This document shows positions 32,346 through 42,827 of a DNA stretch of 64,000 bases, in pieces. The position numbers were made by a program, and so were the translations under genes. The stretch comes from Euglena gracilis (lineage: Eukaryota; Euglenida; Euglenophyceae; Euglenales). The notes beneath the pieces are model-generated. The model did not search any database, had not been told where the DNA came from, and saw nothing but the letters and a program-made list of their open reading frames with translations. The DNA lies in the NCBI GenBank assembly GCA_039621445.1, contig CP154957.1, positions 4,458,504 to 4,522,503 on the forward strand, read 5' to 3'. Every line of letters begins with the position of its first letter. Within the stretch, counting starts at the first letter, position 1.

Positions 32346-32399
32346 GCCTGGGTGGGTTCCAAAAGTGGGTGCAGCCCGGGAAAAGAACCCGCTCCCCCT

Positions 32400-32540
32400 G
32401 ACAGTCGCTCGCCACTGAGAAAACAAATTTCATAATGTGCTGGTTCCTGTCCCCGGGGGGGGGGGGTCGAACCCCTTTTCCCCAGGGGTAAACTTCGCTC
32501 TTACCCATAAAGGGATAAGAGCTCAGCAACCCCCCCAGTT
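32400..32540. repeat. Dispersed repeat with conserved hairpin, copy 1
   Basis: The segment CAGTCGCTCGCCACTGA...GGTTCC, then G-run, GGTAAACTTC and a hairpin GCTCTTACCC-ATAAA-GGGATAAGAGC (10-bp stem with one bulge) recurs at 56785-56955 in the same orientation. Confidence 0.7.
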
Positions 32541-32962
32541 GGTTAATTGGCCATGGGACAAGACTGACTAATTTCGGCAAGACGGCGAAAATGGCCTAGA
32601 ATTCCACCAACAACGTTCATTTTTAACAATTTACAATTTTCCAGATGAGAAAAAGTCATGACCAATCCAAATATGCGCAAAAAATTCGGGGGGGGGGGGG
32701 GCAGAGGGGTCCTCGATCCCCCCCTATTTGCCCCCCCAATTGATTACGTTAGGGGTCCAAAGGATTGAAGGAGCCCGGGCATTAGCCAAAGAGGGGGGTC
32801 ACCAAGTGGATCCATCTTCCCAATCATGCCTCCTTTAAGGCAGAGCCAGCCCCAGAGGGGAAGACAGGTCCAATGTCCGTCCAGCCGCACCCAACACAGC
32901 AGGACGGGGGAAAAAAATGAAAATGGCGCTTGGCAACCATAGTACGTCATGAGGGTCAGGAG
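32541..32962. other. No gene seen
   Basis: A mixed stretch with one G-run at 32688. Frames are short and unbiased. Confidence 0.35.
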
Positions 32963-33267
32963 CAGGCTGTATTTTAGTCGGGTGCCGACCCCACCCCGGG
33001 GGGGGGGGGTGCTTGCCTGGGCAGGCACTCCAAGGCACTCCCGATCCGACCCCAGGGGGGGGGGGGGCACATGGCCAAAAGTGCCCTCGCACAACCCCGG
33101 CGCCAAAGGCGCCGGGGAGCCAAAAATGGCCTATTTTCAAAGGAATGTGCCTGGGCGCAGGCCGAAATCCGACCCCCCCCCGGGGGGGGGGGGGTAGTGC
33201 CTGCCTGAGCAGGCACCCACAGGCACCCCCCTCCGCCCCCCGGGGTTGGTAAAAAAAAAACAGCCTG
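32963..33267. mobile_element. hAT-type non-autonomous element, family B copy 2
   Basis: 305 bp with termini CAGGCTGTATTTTAGT and the complement of CAGGCTGTTTTTTTTTTACC. Perfect 8-bp target duplication GTCAGGAG (32955-32962, 33268-33275). The internal palindromic GTGCCTGC...GCAGGCAC blocks and an AGGCGCCGGGG block match copy 1 at 23.4 kb. Confidence 0.9.
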
Positions 33268-33275
33268 GTCAGGAG

Positions 33276-34000
33276 TGGTCAGTACCTGAAGACCCGGTGG
33301 CAGCAAAGCTCCTTGGACTTTCCCCAGCTGTTTCAAAGCAGAAGGGGGTAAAAATTATGCACCAAAGTGGGCTGGCTGGCAGCAACCCCTCGCTCGCCTT
33401 CGGCGAGGCCAGGTTGGCTGGGGGCCCGCCCCTCCCCATGCCTTCAAAGAGGTGCACGTCACCGACCGTTTCCTGGCCACTGTGTGTCTCTCCACCCCCC
33501 CCCAAGCTGCAATGAAACCAAATGGCAGGGTGCTCCTTATGGGACGTTTTTTATATACCCAGGACCGCCTTTCAGCCTAAGGTCAACAGCGACGGCCAAC
33601 GGACCAACAGGCGGTCTGTTGCTCAAATGGGCTCGAATATTTGAAAGACACATTTTTTTCCCGTTTTGTGTGGATGGGCGACAGTTCAAGGATGCATTTC
33701 TAACTGTTAATTATTATTAAATTCTTTTTAATGCATAAATGATTTTTAATTACGATTGGGTTACTTTTAATGCATAGATTACTGTTAAATATTATTGAAT
33801 TATTTTTGATGCATAAATTACTGTTGAATATTATTAAATTGTTTTTATTGCATAAATTACTTCTTGTGTTGTGTTGTCGACCCTCTTTTTTTCCCAAAAA
33901 AAATGCCGATTTTCGTTGTTGTTTTTTTGCCCATTGTTCCCGTGGAATCATTGAATGTTCATTGGACCCGGCGGAACGGAAGCTTTTTTTTTTGCGCAAG
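33276..34000. other. Non-coding; about 50-bp AT-rich tandem repeat
   Basis: 33712-33870 contains three to four copies of a unit with TTTTAATGCATAAATTACTG and AATATTATTAAATTG. 33280-33700 lacks a supported gene. A pyrimidine run before 34001 makes a good acceptor. Confidence 0.45.
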
Positions 34001-34158
34001 GACCACCCTGGCGAACAATGGCCAACTGCCCCCTCGCGGTTGCCGGAAAGCAGCGTGTTGCCCCAAACCCGCTGCCCCCGCCCCTCGTTTCCGCGGGTGC
34101 CTTGGCACAACTGGGCCATGTGGCTTCTCCGAAAAGTGCAGGGCTCGCATCCGGCTCG
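34001..34158 (+). CDS. Candidate exon, unknown protein
   Basis: A T10 pyrimidine tract and GCGCAAG acceptor precede DHPGEQWPTAPSRLPESSVL, PQTRCPRPSFPRVPWHNWAM and WLLRKVQGSHPA, with strong G/C-ending codons. A donor GTGTCT is available at about 34159. The minus strand is also open, with weaker support. Family unknown. Confidence 0.4.
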
Positions 34159-34474
34159 GTGTCTTTGAACTTTCCCCCGCCGATCGACATTTTTTGGGGG
34201 GCACAAGCGGGCAGGCGCCATGGCCCTCCCCCAGGGTGTCAAGTGCACCCGCACTTCCAGTGCTGTTCCAGTGCTGTTACGATGAGTCGGTAGAAGAAAT
34301 TCTGGTTCCCTGAGACGCACCTCAAACTGTCCGCCCCCCCCCCAGTCAGTCAAAAGGGTCCCCCCCCCCAGAACAAAGTCATTGCTCACTGAAGTGAAAG
34401 ATGGTTTTGAACCCAGAGAAAGTCATAAACCCGCCCCCCCAAATGATGTGGCGGGGCCCTTGCTCCTGGCGGTG

Positions 34475-34622
34475 GCCGAATAACTTGGCGGGGGGAGGGG
34501 GGCAAAAAAGATGGTTCCAGTAATCTCCCCTGCGGAGAAAACCTGATGCGAAGCGTAAACCCCCGGCGGGGTGCCAAGTTATTGGAACCATCTTTTTGGC
34601 CTCCCCCCCCGCCAGGTTATTT
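34475..34622. repeat. Inverted repeat with G/C tracts
   Basis: AACTTGGCGGGG...CAAAAAAGATGGTTCCAG on the left is matched by CTGG/TTGGAACCATCTTTTTGG...CCCCGCCAGGTTA on the right. Arms are about 40 bp around a 45-bp centre. Confidence 0.65.
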
Positions 34623-36050
34623 GGGCCCTTTTTTTCGGCGCCGTAGAGGAATTTTGCCCAAAAAGGGGGTGGATCGGACCACCAAAGGGGGCTCCGTACC
34701 ACCCCTTCCCCCCCACAATACCCTGCCCCTCTCCCTTTGCCTGCAAGCCCTGCCAGCATCTTTTTTTTTTGCGACACCAATCTTCGGTGCAGCTTGACAT
34801 CCTTTGTTCTGAGCGCACCATCGCTGCTTTTTGTCGTATGACTCCCCTTCGCAGCTCACCTCACAGAGCAGATTGGCTTTCCCTGCTGAACTGGCAGAGC
34901 CACATTGCTTCCCACAGTGGCAGACAATTTGGCTGGTGCTGCTTCCTAAATGCCGGCAGAGTCGCTGCCAGCGCCAATAAACGTGGTCCCTTGTAAAGTT
35001 TCTTCCACGCCAGGAATCAGAAGTTTTTGGAGCAAATTTTCCACCCCTGGAACCAACCCACCCCTCAAAAACTGGTTTCAGGTATCTTGAAAGTGGTAAC
35101 ACATGTATTTTGACGAAACAAGCCTGCCTCAAAACCTTTACAGCCTCCTCAGAGCAACGGCCAGGGGCTCCACATTTTTGTCTCCCAAGCTCGCCCACAT
35201 CCAAATGAGACTCCAGTGGTGACTCTGCCAGAGCGTTTTGCTTCAAAATTCCTGGGGGTGGGTTCGATCCCCAAATTTCGGCCCAAATGGCCAAAAAACC
35301 ACTCGACTTTGACCATGTCTTTGTCTTCATTTTGTTGACCTTTTCCCGGGCCAGCGGCAGCGGGGACGATACCGCAAGTCGTCAACACTCAAGCCAGCTG
35401 GGAACTCCAAGAAAAAAAACCAGTCAGTCACCTCCCAGGGCGTCAAATGGCAGGGAGGGCAAAGAAAAGTGTGCACCCAAAAGCTGCAGCTGATCTCATG
35501 TGCGAGTCTATGGCTTTGATAGATCGGGATAACACCCGTCGCGGCGGTGTGGATCACGGACCAACCAAATGAAGCGTCTCAAAAGGCCGCAGCCTTGCCT
35601 TTCTTTTTCCGGCCCTGCTCTGCTATGGTTCCATTCGCTTCCCTGTGTCTCCTTTGCCCACCTCTCCCCGACCCCTGTTCATACGCAACCTGTGTGTCGA
35701 CGCGTGAAAGCGTTCCTCATACGGAACCGATTCCTTTCCCCTCCCCCTGCCAGCCTCCCGTGTGAATCTCGAGTTGTTTCTGTGAGATGGAATGCCAGCA
35801 GGGCACTCGTTCTGCTGATTTTGGTCCAGTTCCACCAGCCCAAAATGGAGTTAATCGCGAGGAATTTTGGAAGGACCGGCTGGAAAAAAGGTGCTGGCTG
35901 AATAAAAGCTTCTGGCTTAACCCTCCCCCCTGCCCAGGGGATGGGGTCCCAGCCCAGCCGCCCAAACGGCCAACTCCGGTGGGGTTGGGATTTTTCACCC
36001 AAAAAAAATTCAAAAACCTCATCTTTGACCTCTGCCAACTCTTTTTTCAA
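34623..36050. other. Long weak open frames on both strands, no assigned gene
   Basis: A minus frame of 237 residues (34617-35330) includes a cysteine-rich stretch (CHCGKQCGSASSAGKANLLC). A plus frame (34571-34996) ends LNAGRVAASANKRGPL. Neither has consistent codon bias. GTGGGTTCGATCCCC at about 35255 resembles a Pol III B box but no tRNA fold forms around it. Confidence 0.3.
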
Positions 36051-36240
36051 AGAAGCCGGCGTTTTACGTGGAAGAAAGTAGACCTAAATTTTGTTTCAGC
36101 AACCCCCCCGGTGTTGGAAGAAATGGAAAGGGTAGAGAATTTCCGTCATTTTGGCGATCCATTTCAGTGGCATAGTTTCTTAGCTGGTCCGAAGCCAACC
36201 TCTGGAGGTGGCCTCGAGGGAATCACTGCTTTGCAGTGAA
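36051..36240 (+). CDS. Weak candidate terminal exon
   Basis: A fine acceptor (pyrimidine tract then CAAAG) precedes a frame reading FTWKKVDLNFVSATPPVLEE and MERVENFRHFGDPFQWHSFL before TGA at about 36237. Codon use is not strongly G/C-ending, unlike the other islands. Unrecognised. Confidence 0.25.
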
Positions 36241-36485
36241 CCAGGGAATTCCTAATGCCGCAAAGAACCCTCCCCCCAGATTCCAGACATCCAGCATTTT
36301 TTCCAGGCTCCTAGCCGGGCTGTGGGAACAGATAGTTTATTCAAATTTATTTAATTAATGATGGTTAGTGTGGATGTTTCTAATAAAGTTTTGTGTTTGT
36401 TTGTTTTGGTTTGGTTTGTTTTCTGTCTTTCATTTACCAACCCATCCGTTTTTATTTTTCTATCCATTCATTTGTTTGTTTGTTC

Positions 36486-36769
36486 GGCAGCCCGAAACTA
36501 CTGGGCCCCCCCGGGGGGGGCCAGTAGTTAATCCGGGGGGTCAAAATAGTTTTTTCGTGTTGATGATGGAATAGGGTTAGGTGCGCGACTTAGGGTTAGG
36601 GTTAGGCCTAACTTATAGATGGGTGTTCGGTGTACAAGTTAGGCCTAACCCTAAGCCTAAGTCGCGCACCTAACCCTATTCCATCATTAACGCAAAAAAA
36701 TTACCTTGACCCCCCGGATTAACTACTGGGCCCCCGGGGGGGGGGGGGGGGCAGTAGTTTCGGGCTGCC
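36486..36769. mobile_element. 284-bp foldback element with telomere-like core
   Basis: Near-palindromic. Ends are GGCAGCCCGAAACTACTG and its complement. Perfect 8-bp target duplication GTTTGTTC lies at 36478-36485 and 36770-36777. Both arms carry a G/C tract, TAGTTAATCCGGGGGG, AATAGGGTTAGGTGCGCGAC and TTAGGGTTAGG-like motifs near the centre. Duplication length fits hAT, Merlin or related classes, but the GGCAGCCCG terminus is not typical of hAT. Confidence 0.85.
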
Positions 36770-36777
36770 GTTTGTTC

Positions 36778-37574
36778 ATGCATACATTCCAAATATAATT
36801 CAATACCTGTTTGTGTTCATATTTATTTCTACAAAAGCGATATCAGATCATATCACAGAAACGTGCCCATCCCATTCCCCATTGCTTGCTCATGGCCTGT
36901 CTGTGGGAAGGAGCCATCTGGAGCCTGCGCCATTGTGACCCAAAGGCTGCCCTCCAGGGGGCAGCTCCAGCGACAGCGAAGTGGGACGTTGGGGTGCGAG
37001 GCGCGCAGGCCTTTGTTGCCCCACACCACTTCCCCTAAAAATTATCCAGTCAGATAATGAGGAGTGGTTCATTTTGTTCGGTTGGTATTTGTTTTGTTCT
37101 GTTTTGTTTTGGTCTGTGGTGTTTGGGAGGATCATTGCGTCACGGCAGTTTCAAAGATCTCTTGGATAAGCAAGTATCAAAAGCGGTGGAAGGAGGGCCA
37201 GGGATGGCTGAAGACGGATGGCCTCAGATTGAAGACCAAAGTGGAGTGGAGCATAGGTTGAAGCGTTGTTCGAGCGCAATCAAACTGTGCAGCAACACAT
37301 TTCTGTATTATTTTTTTCAATTCTATTTTAAAAAGTGTTTTCAATTTTTTTATTTTCCCTCTTTATACAGGGAATCAAGAGACCGTTGTCGTTGATACAC
37401 CCAGTCACATTTTTGCAATTGTCTGGGAAAACATTGCCCAATATTCTGAAATTGTTTTGGGGAAGCAAAAGTAATTGGTCCTGTTTGTCAGCATGACATG
37501 AATTTCTTTCATGTTTCAAATTTGGTGACTAAAAAATGTTTCGAACAGCACCAAAAAGACACAATTGGACAATT
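36778..37574. other. Possible exon at 36880-37000, otherwise no feature
   Basis: The frame CSWPVCGKEPSGACAIVTQR then LPSRGQLQRQRSGTLGCEAR has moderate G/C-ending bias. No convincing splice pair was found, so it is recorded as a possibility only. 37280-37370 is T-rich. Confidence 0.25.
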
Positions 37575-38090
37575 GGGTACCCGCTCCCCCCCCCCGGGCA
37601 ATTGACCCCCGGGCAATTGACGCTCCCGGGCAATTGTCACCCCTGGGTGTGCCGGCCAATTTGTCACCCCGGGAAATTGTCATCCCCCTCTGTGCTGCCC
37701 AATTTGTCCCCCCCCCCCACAGAAGATGTTTGTGAACTTTCTTTTCGCCGACACGACTCGATTGGTCTTCTATTTTGCTACAACGTTCTGAGAACTTTCG
37801 CATACCAAATGCTCTGCACAATATCACAACCATAACTGCATTTTTGCGCATTCACTTGTGTTTTAGATGGTGTTTTTGGTCATTTGGTTTTAATGTGGCT
37901 TACATGGGTGGGCAATTGACGCCCCCGGGCAATTGACGCCCCCGGGCAATTGACGCCCCTGGGCAATTGTCACCCCCCTCTGTGCCAGCCAAATTGTCAC
38001 CCCGGGAAATTGTCACCCCCCTCCGTGCTGCCCAATTTGTCGCGCGACAATTGCCCAGGGGGGGGGGGGCGGGGCGGGTATGTTATTTTG
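37575..38090. mobile_element. MITE-like element with GGGCAATTGAC repeats and poly-C ends
   Basis: The left end TACCCGCT plus C-run plus GGGCAATTG pairs with the right end CAATTGCCC plus G-run plus GCGGGTA. Two direct blocks of about 130 bp (37590-37725, 37917-38045) contain tandem CCGGGCAATTGACGCC and GGGAAATTGTCACCCC units. A TTGTCGCGCGACAA palindrome precedes the right G-run. No target duplication was identified. Confidence 0.6.
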
Positions 38091-39165
38091 TCTGTTTATG
38101 GGACCATGTGTGGCGGTGTGTTGTTGGCACCCGTGTTAATGTCACATTTCTGGATCATTGGAGGGCCCATCTGGGTATGGGAGGGGTACTTGGAATATTT
38201 TGGTGCATTTTTGCTAAATTTTTCCATGTATTTATTTATCCCTGACATGTATTTATTCATGGATCCCCACCCGCACTCTGCCATTGTTTTGTATTTTGAA
38301 TCTGGAAGTTTGAGGGGCAAAATTATTGTATGGCATATTTGGATCGCCCCCCCCCCCCAGAATGAGTCACCTGACAAGGCAGTCAGAGATGGCTGCTTCC
38401 CAAGTTGGGAATTCAGCAAGGAATGCCTCGGGTGACAATTCCCAGGCAAGGACTTGACAACGGAAAGGGGCTTTTTTTTTCAGGTGCAGTTTTGCCCAAA
38501 TCGGAGATGTGTGCATCAGAACTATGTCCTCTGGAGATTTTCAGTCATTTCCGCAGCGTTGCTTGGGCCGGTGCTGTCTCCGAGCATTTGAGTTCCCTCC
38601 GGGGGCCGATTTGATCCCAGGTCCAAGGAACCTCGAATTCTCGGAGCTTTTCTTGGTTGGCAGGGTTGGAGTGGTCATAGCCAAATCTGTGTATTTTGTT
38701 TTTATTAAAATTATTAAATTATTAAAATTAAAATTATTTTTGTTAAAAAAAAAGATGATGAATTTCAATAAATATTATTATCGACGAGACGATTCAGCGG
38801 CTGGCCCTGGGTGCCAACTTTTCAACACAACACGTCACTGTGCACCGGTGGCGACTTCCTCAAGGCTGCCTCAAGGCTGCCATAGTTGACCCCCCAGCCC
38901 CTCCGTCCACGCACCCCAACGAGATTCGCCAAGATGCCTCTCCTCACCTGTAGTCAAACCGCAAAGATTCAAATTTTGCTGTCCAGTATTCCTCAACCAG
39001 GGGTAATTTGAAGGTTGGGCCCCAGGGAGGGGGGGTTGGGTGGGTTGGTCCGCCAAACCTGGGGGGGGGGGGGGTCGCCGTGGGGTACTCCACGAGTTTA
39101 GGTTTTGTCTGTTTTTAGCACAAACCGGTGAAAAAAATTGCGCTTGGTAATGGGTCGCCAGGACC
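38091..39165. other. No supported gene
   Basis: Includes an AT-rich run at 38695-38790 and G/C tracts at 38350 and 39025-39075. A minus frame at 38871-39203 lacks codon bias. Confidence 0.35.
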
Positions 39166-39400
39166 CTGGGGTACCTCTTGTTCCGCTGAGGTGTTGGCCT
39201 CACACACCGGAGGTCGTGGGTTCGACTCCCGTCATGTGAGTCCTGGTAGATCCCATATGGGCAGAGGGCATACCGTGGGGATCGATCGGCACATCGTCGG
39301 CTGTATACATACCTACCCCCCCCCCATGGGAAGCTGTGCCCACTAACCTATCGTTTTTTTGGGGGGGGACCCTCATACCCGCTGACCTGTGTCCTATAAG
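39166..39400 (+). repeat. tRNA-derived repeat (Pol III B box), SINE-like
   Basis: GTACCTC...GAGGTG can form a D-arm, TTGGCCTCACACACCGG gives an anticodon-like loop with CAC (valine), and GTGGGTTCGACTCCCGT is a perfect T-arm/B box. The acceptor stem does not pair, so this is not a functional tRNA. A GATCGGCACATCGTCGGCTG segment follows, resembling the repeats at 62.3 and 63.7 kb, then a CCTACC plus C-run end. Confidence 0.5.
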
Positions 39401-40540
39401 TTTTCTGAATTTTTCTGTTCGAAAAACCTAATTTCTTGAATTGAAAATATTTTTAATCGAAAAGATTCTTTTTGGTTTCTTCATCACAATTATGCTGAAA
39501 ATATCTTTTCTGAATTTGACATCAGCGTCAAAAATGTCAATTTTTTCCTTTGATCCGACCTGCCCAGGAAACTGTCCTTTGGTCCCGTAGTCGCTGACCT
39601 GTACTTGTGGGGACCTGTCTCCTGCCTGTTCTTGCTGATTTGTTACGTTACAGTTCACCGGGGGCCAGTCTCAAAGGGACCTCTGGCCTCAATCCACAGT
39701 ACATTGCTCCACCTCTGCGACATCCCCCGGCAAGTGAGCTGCCTCATCGCAGCTCTCGCATCCTCGCCACTGTTTTCACAATGTCGGGGATGGCATGGCG
39801 CCGCATTGCCGTTTGGAATGTACGGAGAGACATATTGCTCCACTTGAGACCGCACCTGCGGCTCCGGCATCCACCGTTTGTGGAGTTTGCCTGATTTTGC
39901 CATTTCATTTTTGTTTTACTGGAGGAAATTCCACCAAAATGATTCTTTTTAAGGTATGCTGAGGCCTTCCTATCCTGAGGATTTTGGCAAGAAAAATTAG
40001 TGTCGTTTTGCTATAATTTTTCCACAAAATTTTTTGGCATGTTTTATGGGTTTTTTCTTGGGTGGCTTCAAAAAATGCCAGCCCGGAAGAGAGTCCACAG
40101 TGCATTGGCAGGTGCACCCTGCAGAGTTGGTGTGGCAGGCATGTGGTTTGGTTTTTTGAAGCTGGGGTGCATGCGTTGGCCCATCCATTTCTTTCGACCG
40201 TCTCCCCCCCCCCAGTTGGCGCTCCAAAGGAAGGTGTCACCCAGATTTCAGTTGCGAGGCGCCGATTTGGCCCAGGGGGGGGGGGGCAGGGATGCACTCA
40301 TTCGACTCCTTGCAGCCTGGCCCGGACCATGTTGGCCCCAACAGGCTGGGGGGGGTCAACTGTGAGGGGGCTAAGATGACTCCAATAGCCAGCCAGAAAA
40401 TCGCATGGGTGGTGAGGATGGGGGTGGGGGGATCGACCCACCTCCTCCCCTCCCCCGTTCGCCTGGGGGTGGGGGGTCGAACACATCCAGGCCTTCCACC
40501 TTTCCATGGCCTCCGGGGCGCCATTGTGAATGCCCACCAG
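39401..40540. other. No supported gene
   Basis: Plus and minus frames near 39610-39900 are open (95 and 82 residues) without codon bias. 39900-40100 contains AAAATT runs, and G/C tracts lie at 40205, 40275 and 40430-40470. Confidence 0.35.
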
Positions 40541-40665
40541 GCTTGCCTTTTGCCCCCACGCCGCAGCCCCTCTCCCTCCCCTCTGTTCCTCGGGGGACTG
40601 CAGGTCCCTGTGGTGCCGCAGAACCAACCACCAGACCAGCAGACCCACAGTCGCCCCGCGAACAG
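40541..40665 (+). CDS. Candidate exon, proline-rich
   Basis: Bounded by CCACCAG (acceptor) and AACAG followed by GTTTGAG (donor). It reads ACLLPPRRSPSPSPLFLGGL then QVPVVPQNQPPDQQTHSRPA with G/C-ending bias. Proline and glutamine richness suggests a disordered segment. Unrecognised. Confidence 0.4.
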
Positions 40666-41660
40666 GTTTGAGTGAAATCTTGGTACGTGCGAGAGTCCGG
40701 ATGGTTTTTTTTGTTTTTGTCGTTTTGGGTGAGTTTGTTGTTTGTTGATTGTTTGTTTTTGCTGGTTCCCTGATAACGGCCAGGATGAAACGGAATTCAT
40801 CTTTCAGATGATCAAGCTGCAATCAATTTGCCATTGTGATGCTCAACGAGTGAAAAGCAGACAGGGAATCTCAGCATGGGAATGGCCCTTCAAGCAATGG
40901 CAAGCAATGTGTCGTCTGTGGAGATTGTCTTGGATGTCTTTCTGCGCTCATTCTGTCTTCAATTGTCGCGCACACACATACATGCATGCCACATAACATA
41001 TGCTTTTTGACTGTGTCTTGGCTCCTCCAAACTCAACTGTTTTTTCTGGTTCTTTGCGTCAAATCGGAGCTGGAAAAATGGATGGTGCTTTTTTGGAATG
41101 CTTTGCAAGACCGTCTAGACCGTGGATGCATTGTGTGCAAGCAATCTTTGCCGGGTTTCAAGCCGAAAATCACATACAAACATATGAAATCCAAAGATAG
41201 TTTTTTTTTTAAAAGGTCGGACCGGCATGAAAGGAGAAAACTTTACATTTCCTCGCTGAAAACGCGGCAGGCTGAATGTTGGAGGTCGCACCCGGTTCCC
41301 GGAACAGGAAGAGGGAGGAAGGGACCAGGAAGACGGAGGACAAGGACGGCCGTCCTCGCTGGCCTCTTCCGCCCTGCCCGCGTTTCTGCGCGTGGGAAGT
41401 GTCCCTCCCATTGAGCCTTTGTCGCGGACATCGGTAATCTGGACTTCTCCCCGGGGGGGCAGAGGAAGGGTCGGGTCGAGCTACGCAAAAGACCCTGGTG
41501 AGACCACGGCGTTGTGGTCTCGTGTGTCTCTGCGGGTGTGTCTGCTAGCGTTTCGGGAGCGTCACGCGATTTCGCCGACGGGGAAAAGTATTCCAGAGAG
41601 CACCGGCTCTCTATCAAAGGCCCCTCTTGACCCACACTTTGGCTCGGCGGGGCCTGCCGG
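40666..41660. other. No supported gene
   Basis: 41240-41420 is GC-rich with open frames on both strands and no decisive bias. The rest is unremarkable. Confidence 0.3.
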
Positions 41661-41745
41661 CGACTCGGACTCCCACGACACAGGAAGGGGGGAGGAAGGG
41701 ACCAAGAGGGCGAAGCACAAGAAGATGGTGACTCGCTCTCCTCAC
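41661..41745. repeat. DIRS internal-complementary-region fragment upstream of element 1
   Basis: GACTCGGACTCCCAC...AGGGACCAAGAGGGCGAAGC followed by ACAAGAAGATGGTGA matches 50878-50944 of the complete DIRS element in the same orientation with few differences. Neighbouring sequence diverges, so it is probably a relic of another DIRS copy. Confidence 0.6.
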
Positions 41746-41857
41746 TTCAAATCGCGCCGCAACCCTTCTGCAAAGCACCAAAAGCACCACAAGTTTTTTC
41801 AAGCCAAGCCAAGCACGGCAAGGCAAGGTCAATGTTTTTTGAAGATTATATCAAACT

Positions 41858-42031
41858 ACCAAATTCAAAACTAACGCAAAGAGAAACCTCGTCGCCAAAT
41901 TGACCAAGGACGAAGCGCTCTTCGAACCCTTAGGCCGAGTCTATGCTCAGCTTTGGCCAGCTAAGAATTCCGCCGAGACGAGCGTCGTCTCCTATGGCCC
42001 GTCTTCTTTCGCCTGGTTCTCCTCCTGAGGT
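41858..42031 (+). CDS. Open frame without ATG upstream of the DIRS pair
   Basis: A frame without a start codon reads NLVAKLTKDEALFEPLGRVY, AQLWPAKNSAETSVVSYGPS and SFAWFSS before TGA near 42029, with good G/C-ending bias from 41888. It could be an exon or a fragment of another retroelement. Not recognised. Confidence 0.35.
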
Positions 42032-42656
42032 GGCTCCTCCAAGTCGGCGTCTTCCACGGCCGTCCAAACAAAACAGCGACGGCGCGGTGCCCCAACGTCG
42101 GAAGCTCAATTCCATACAAGAGTGCGCCGTAGGGACAAAAACTCCGCCGCACCTGGAACAGCCGCTTTGATGCGACACCTCGGGCGCGCGAGAAAGGCAT
42201 GGCCTCGCAAGGTCTTTGTGCCTCGCCCTTGGTGTCCCTTCCTCACCAGTCGGTTTTTCTCGAGGGAGTGCGATTCAAGATGGCGTGGCGCCAAGGCCGA
42301 CGATTTGGAGGCCCCAGCACCCTAGGTTCTTTTTTGGAGATTTTGGGCGGCACCCACTCCCATTAACATTGAATCCCTCATCATGGAAGCTGGTGGTCGC
42401 AAGCGCAGTGACAATTCTCTAAGGATGAAAAGGGCACCCCCGAACGTCCTGAGATTTTTTTTTTTGGAACGACAGCCACCCAGCCACTACACTTACCCAG
42501 CCAACAAAACCTCCCCAAACCTTCAACTTTTGGCAGGCGGCCAACTGCCTGCCACGAGTCTGGAATTTTACTCCCTGAAAACTTGTTGAAGAATTCGTTC
42601 CAGCGAAGCTTGCAATTAGATGGAAAGTAAATCAAAAAAACCACTGCTGCAGGCAG
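42032..42656. other. No supported gene
   Basis: Arginine/proline-rich frames at 41943-42170 and 42122-42325 overlap on several strands with no motif. The DIRS element begins at 42657. Confidence 0.3.
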
Positions 42657-42800
42657 ACCATTCGGGCTCCGCACTGCGAGATGGTGAGGTCCTGCTTTCC
42701 TTGCCGGCTGTTCTGTTCTGTGTTTGTGCGTGCGCGGGGGGTGCTTCTTACTGCTTTTTGTTGCCGGAGTTGGCTGATTCCTATTTCTGCCCTTCGACCT
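42657..42800 (+). repeat. DIRS left terminal repeat, copy 1
   Basis: Near identical to 46666-46810. It contains GAGATGGTGAGGTCCTGC, GTTCTGTTCTGTGTTTGTGC and TGCCGGAGTTGGCTGAT. Confidence 0.9.
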
Positions 42801-42827
42801 CAAGGAGAAAGAATTTCAACACTATGA

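Noticed and set aside
35235-35285. tRNA at GTGGGTTCGATCCCC
   Set aside because: The T-arm-like motif stands alone, with no D arm, anticodon arm or acceptor stem.
39170-39260. tRNA-Val (CAC) gene
   Set aside because: D, anticodon and T arms can be drawn, but the acceptor stem does not pair and the anticodon stem is weak. Kept only as a tRNA-derived repeat.
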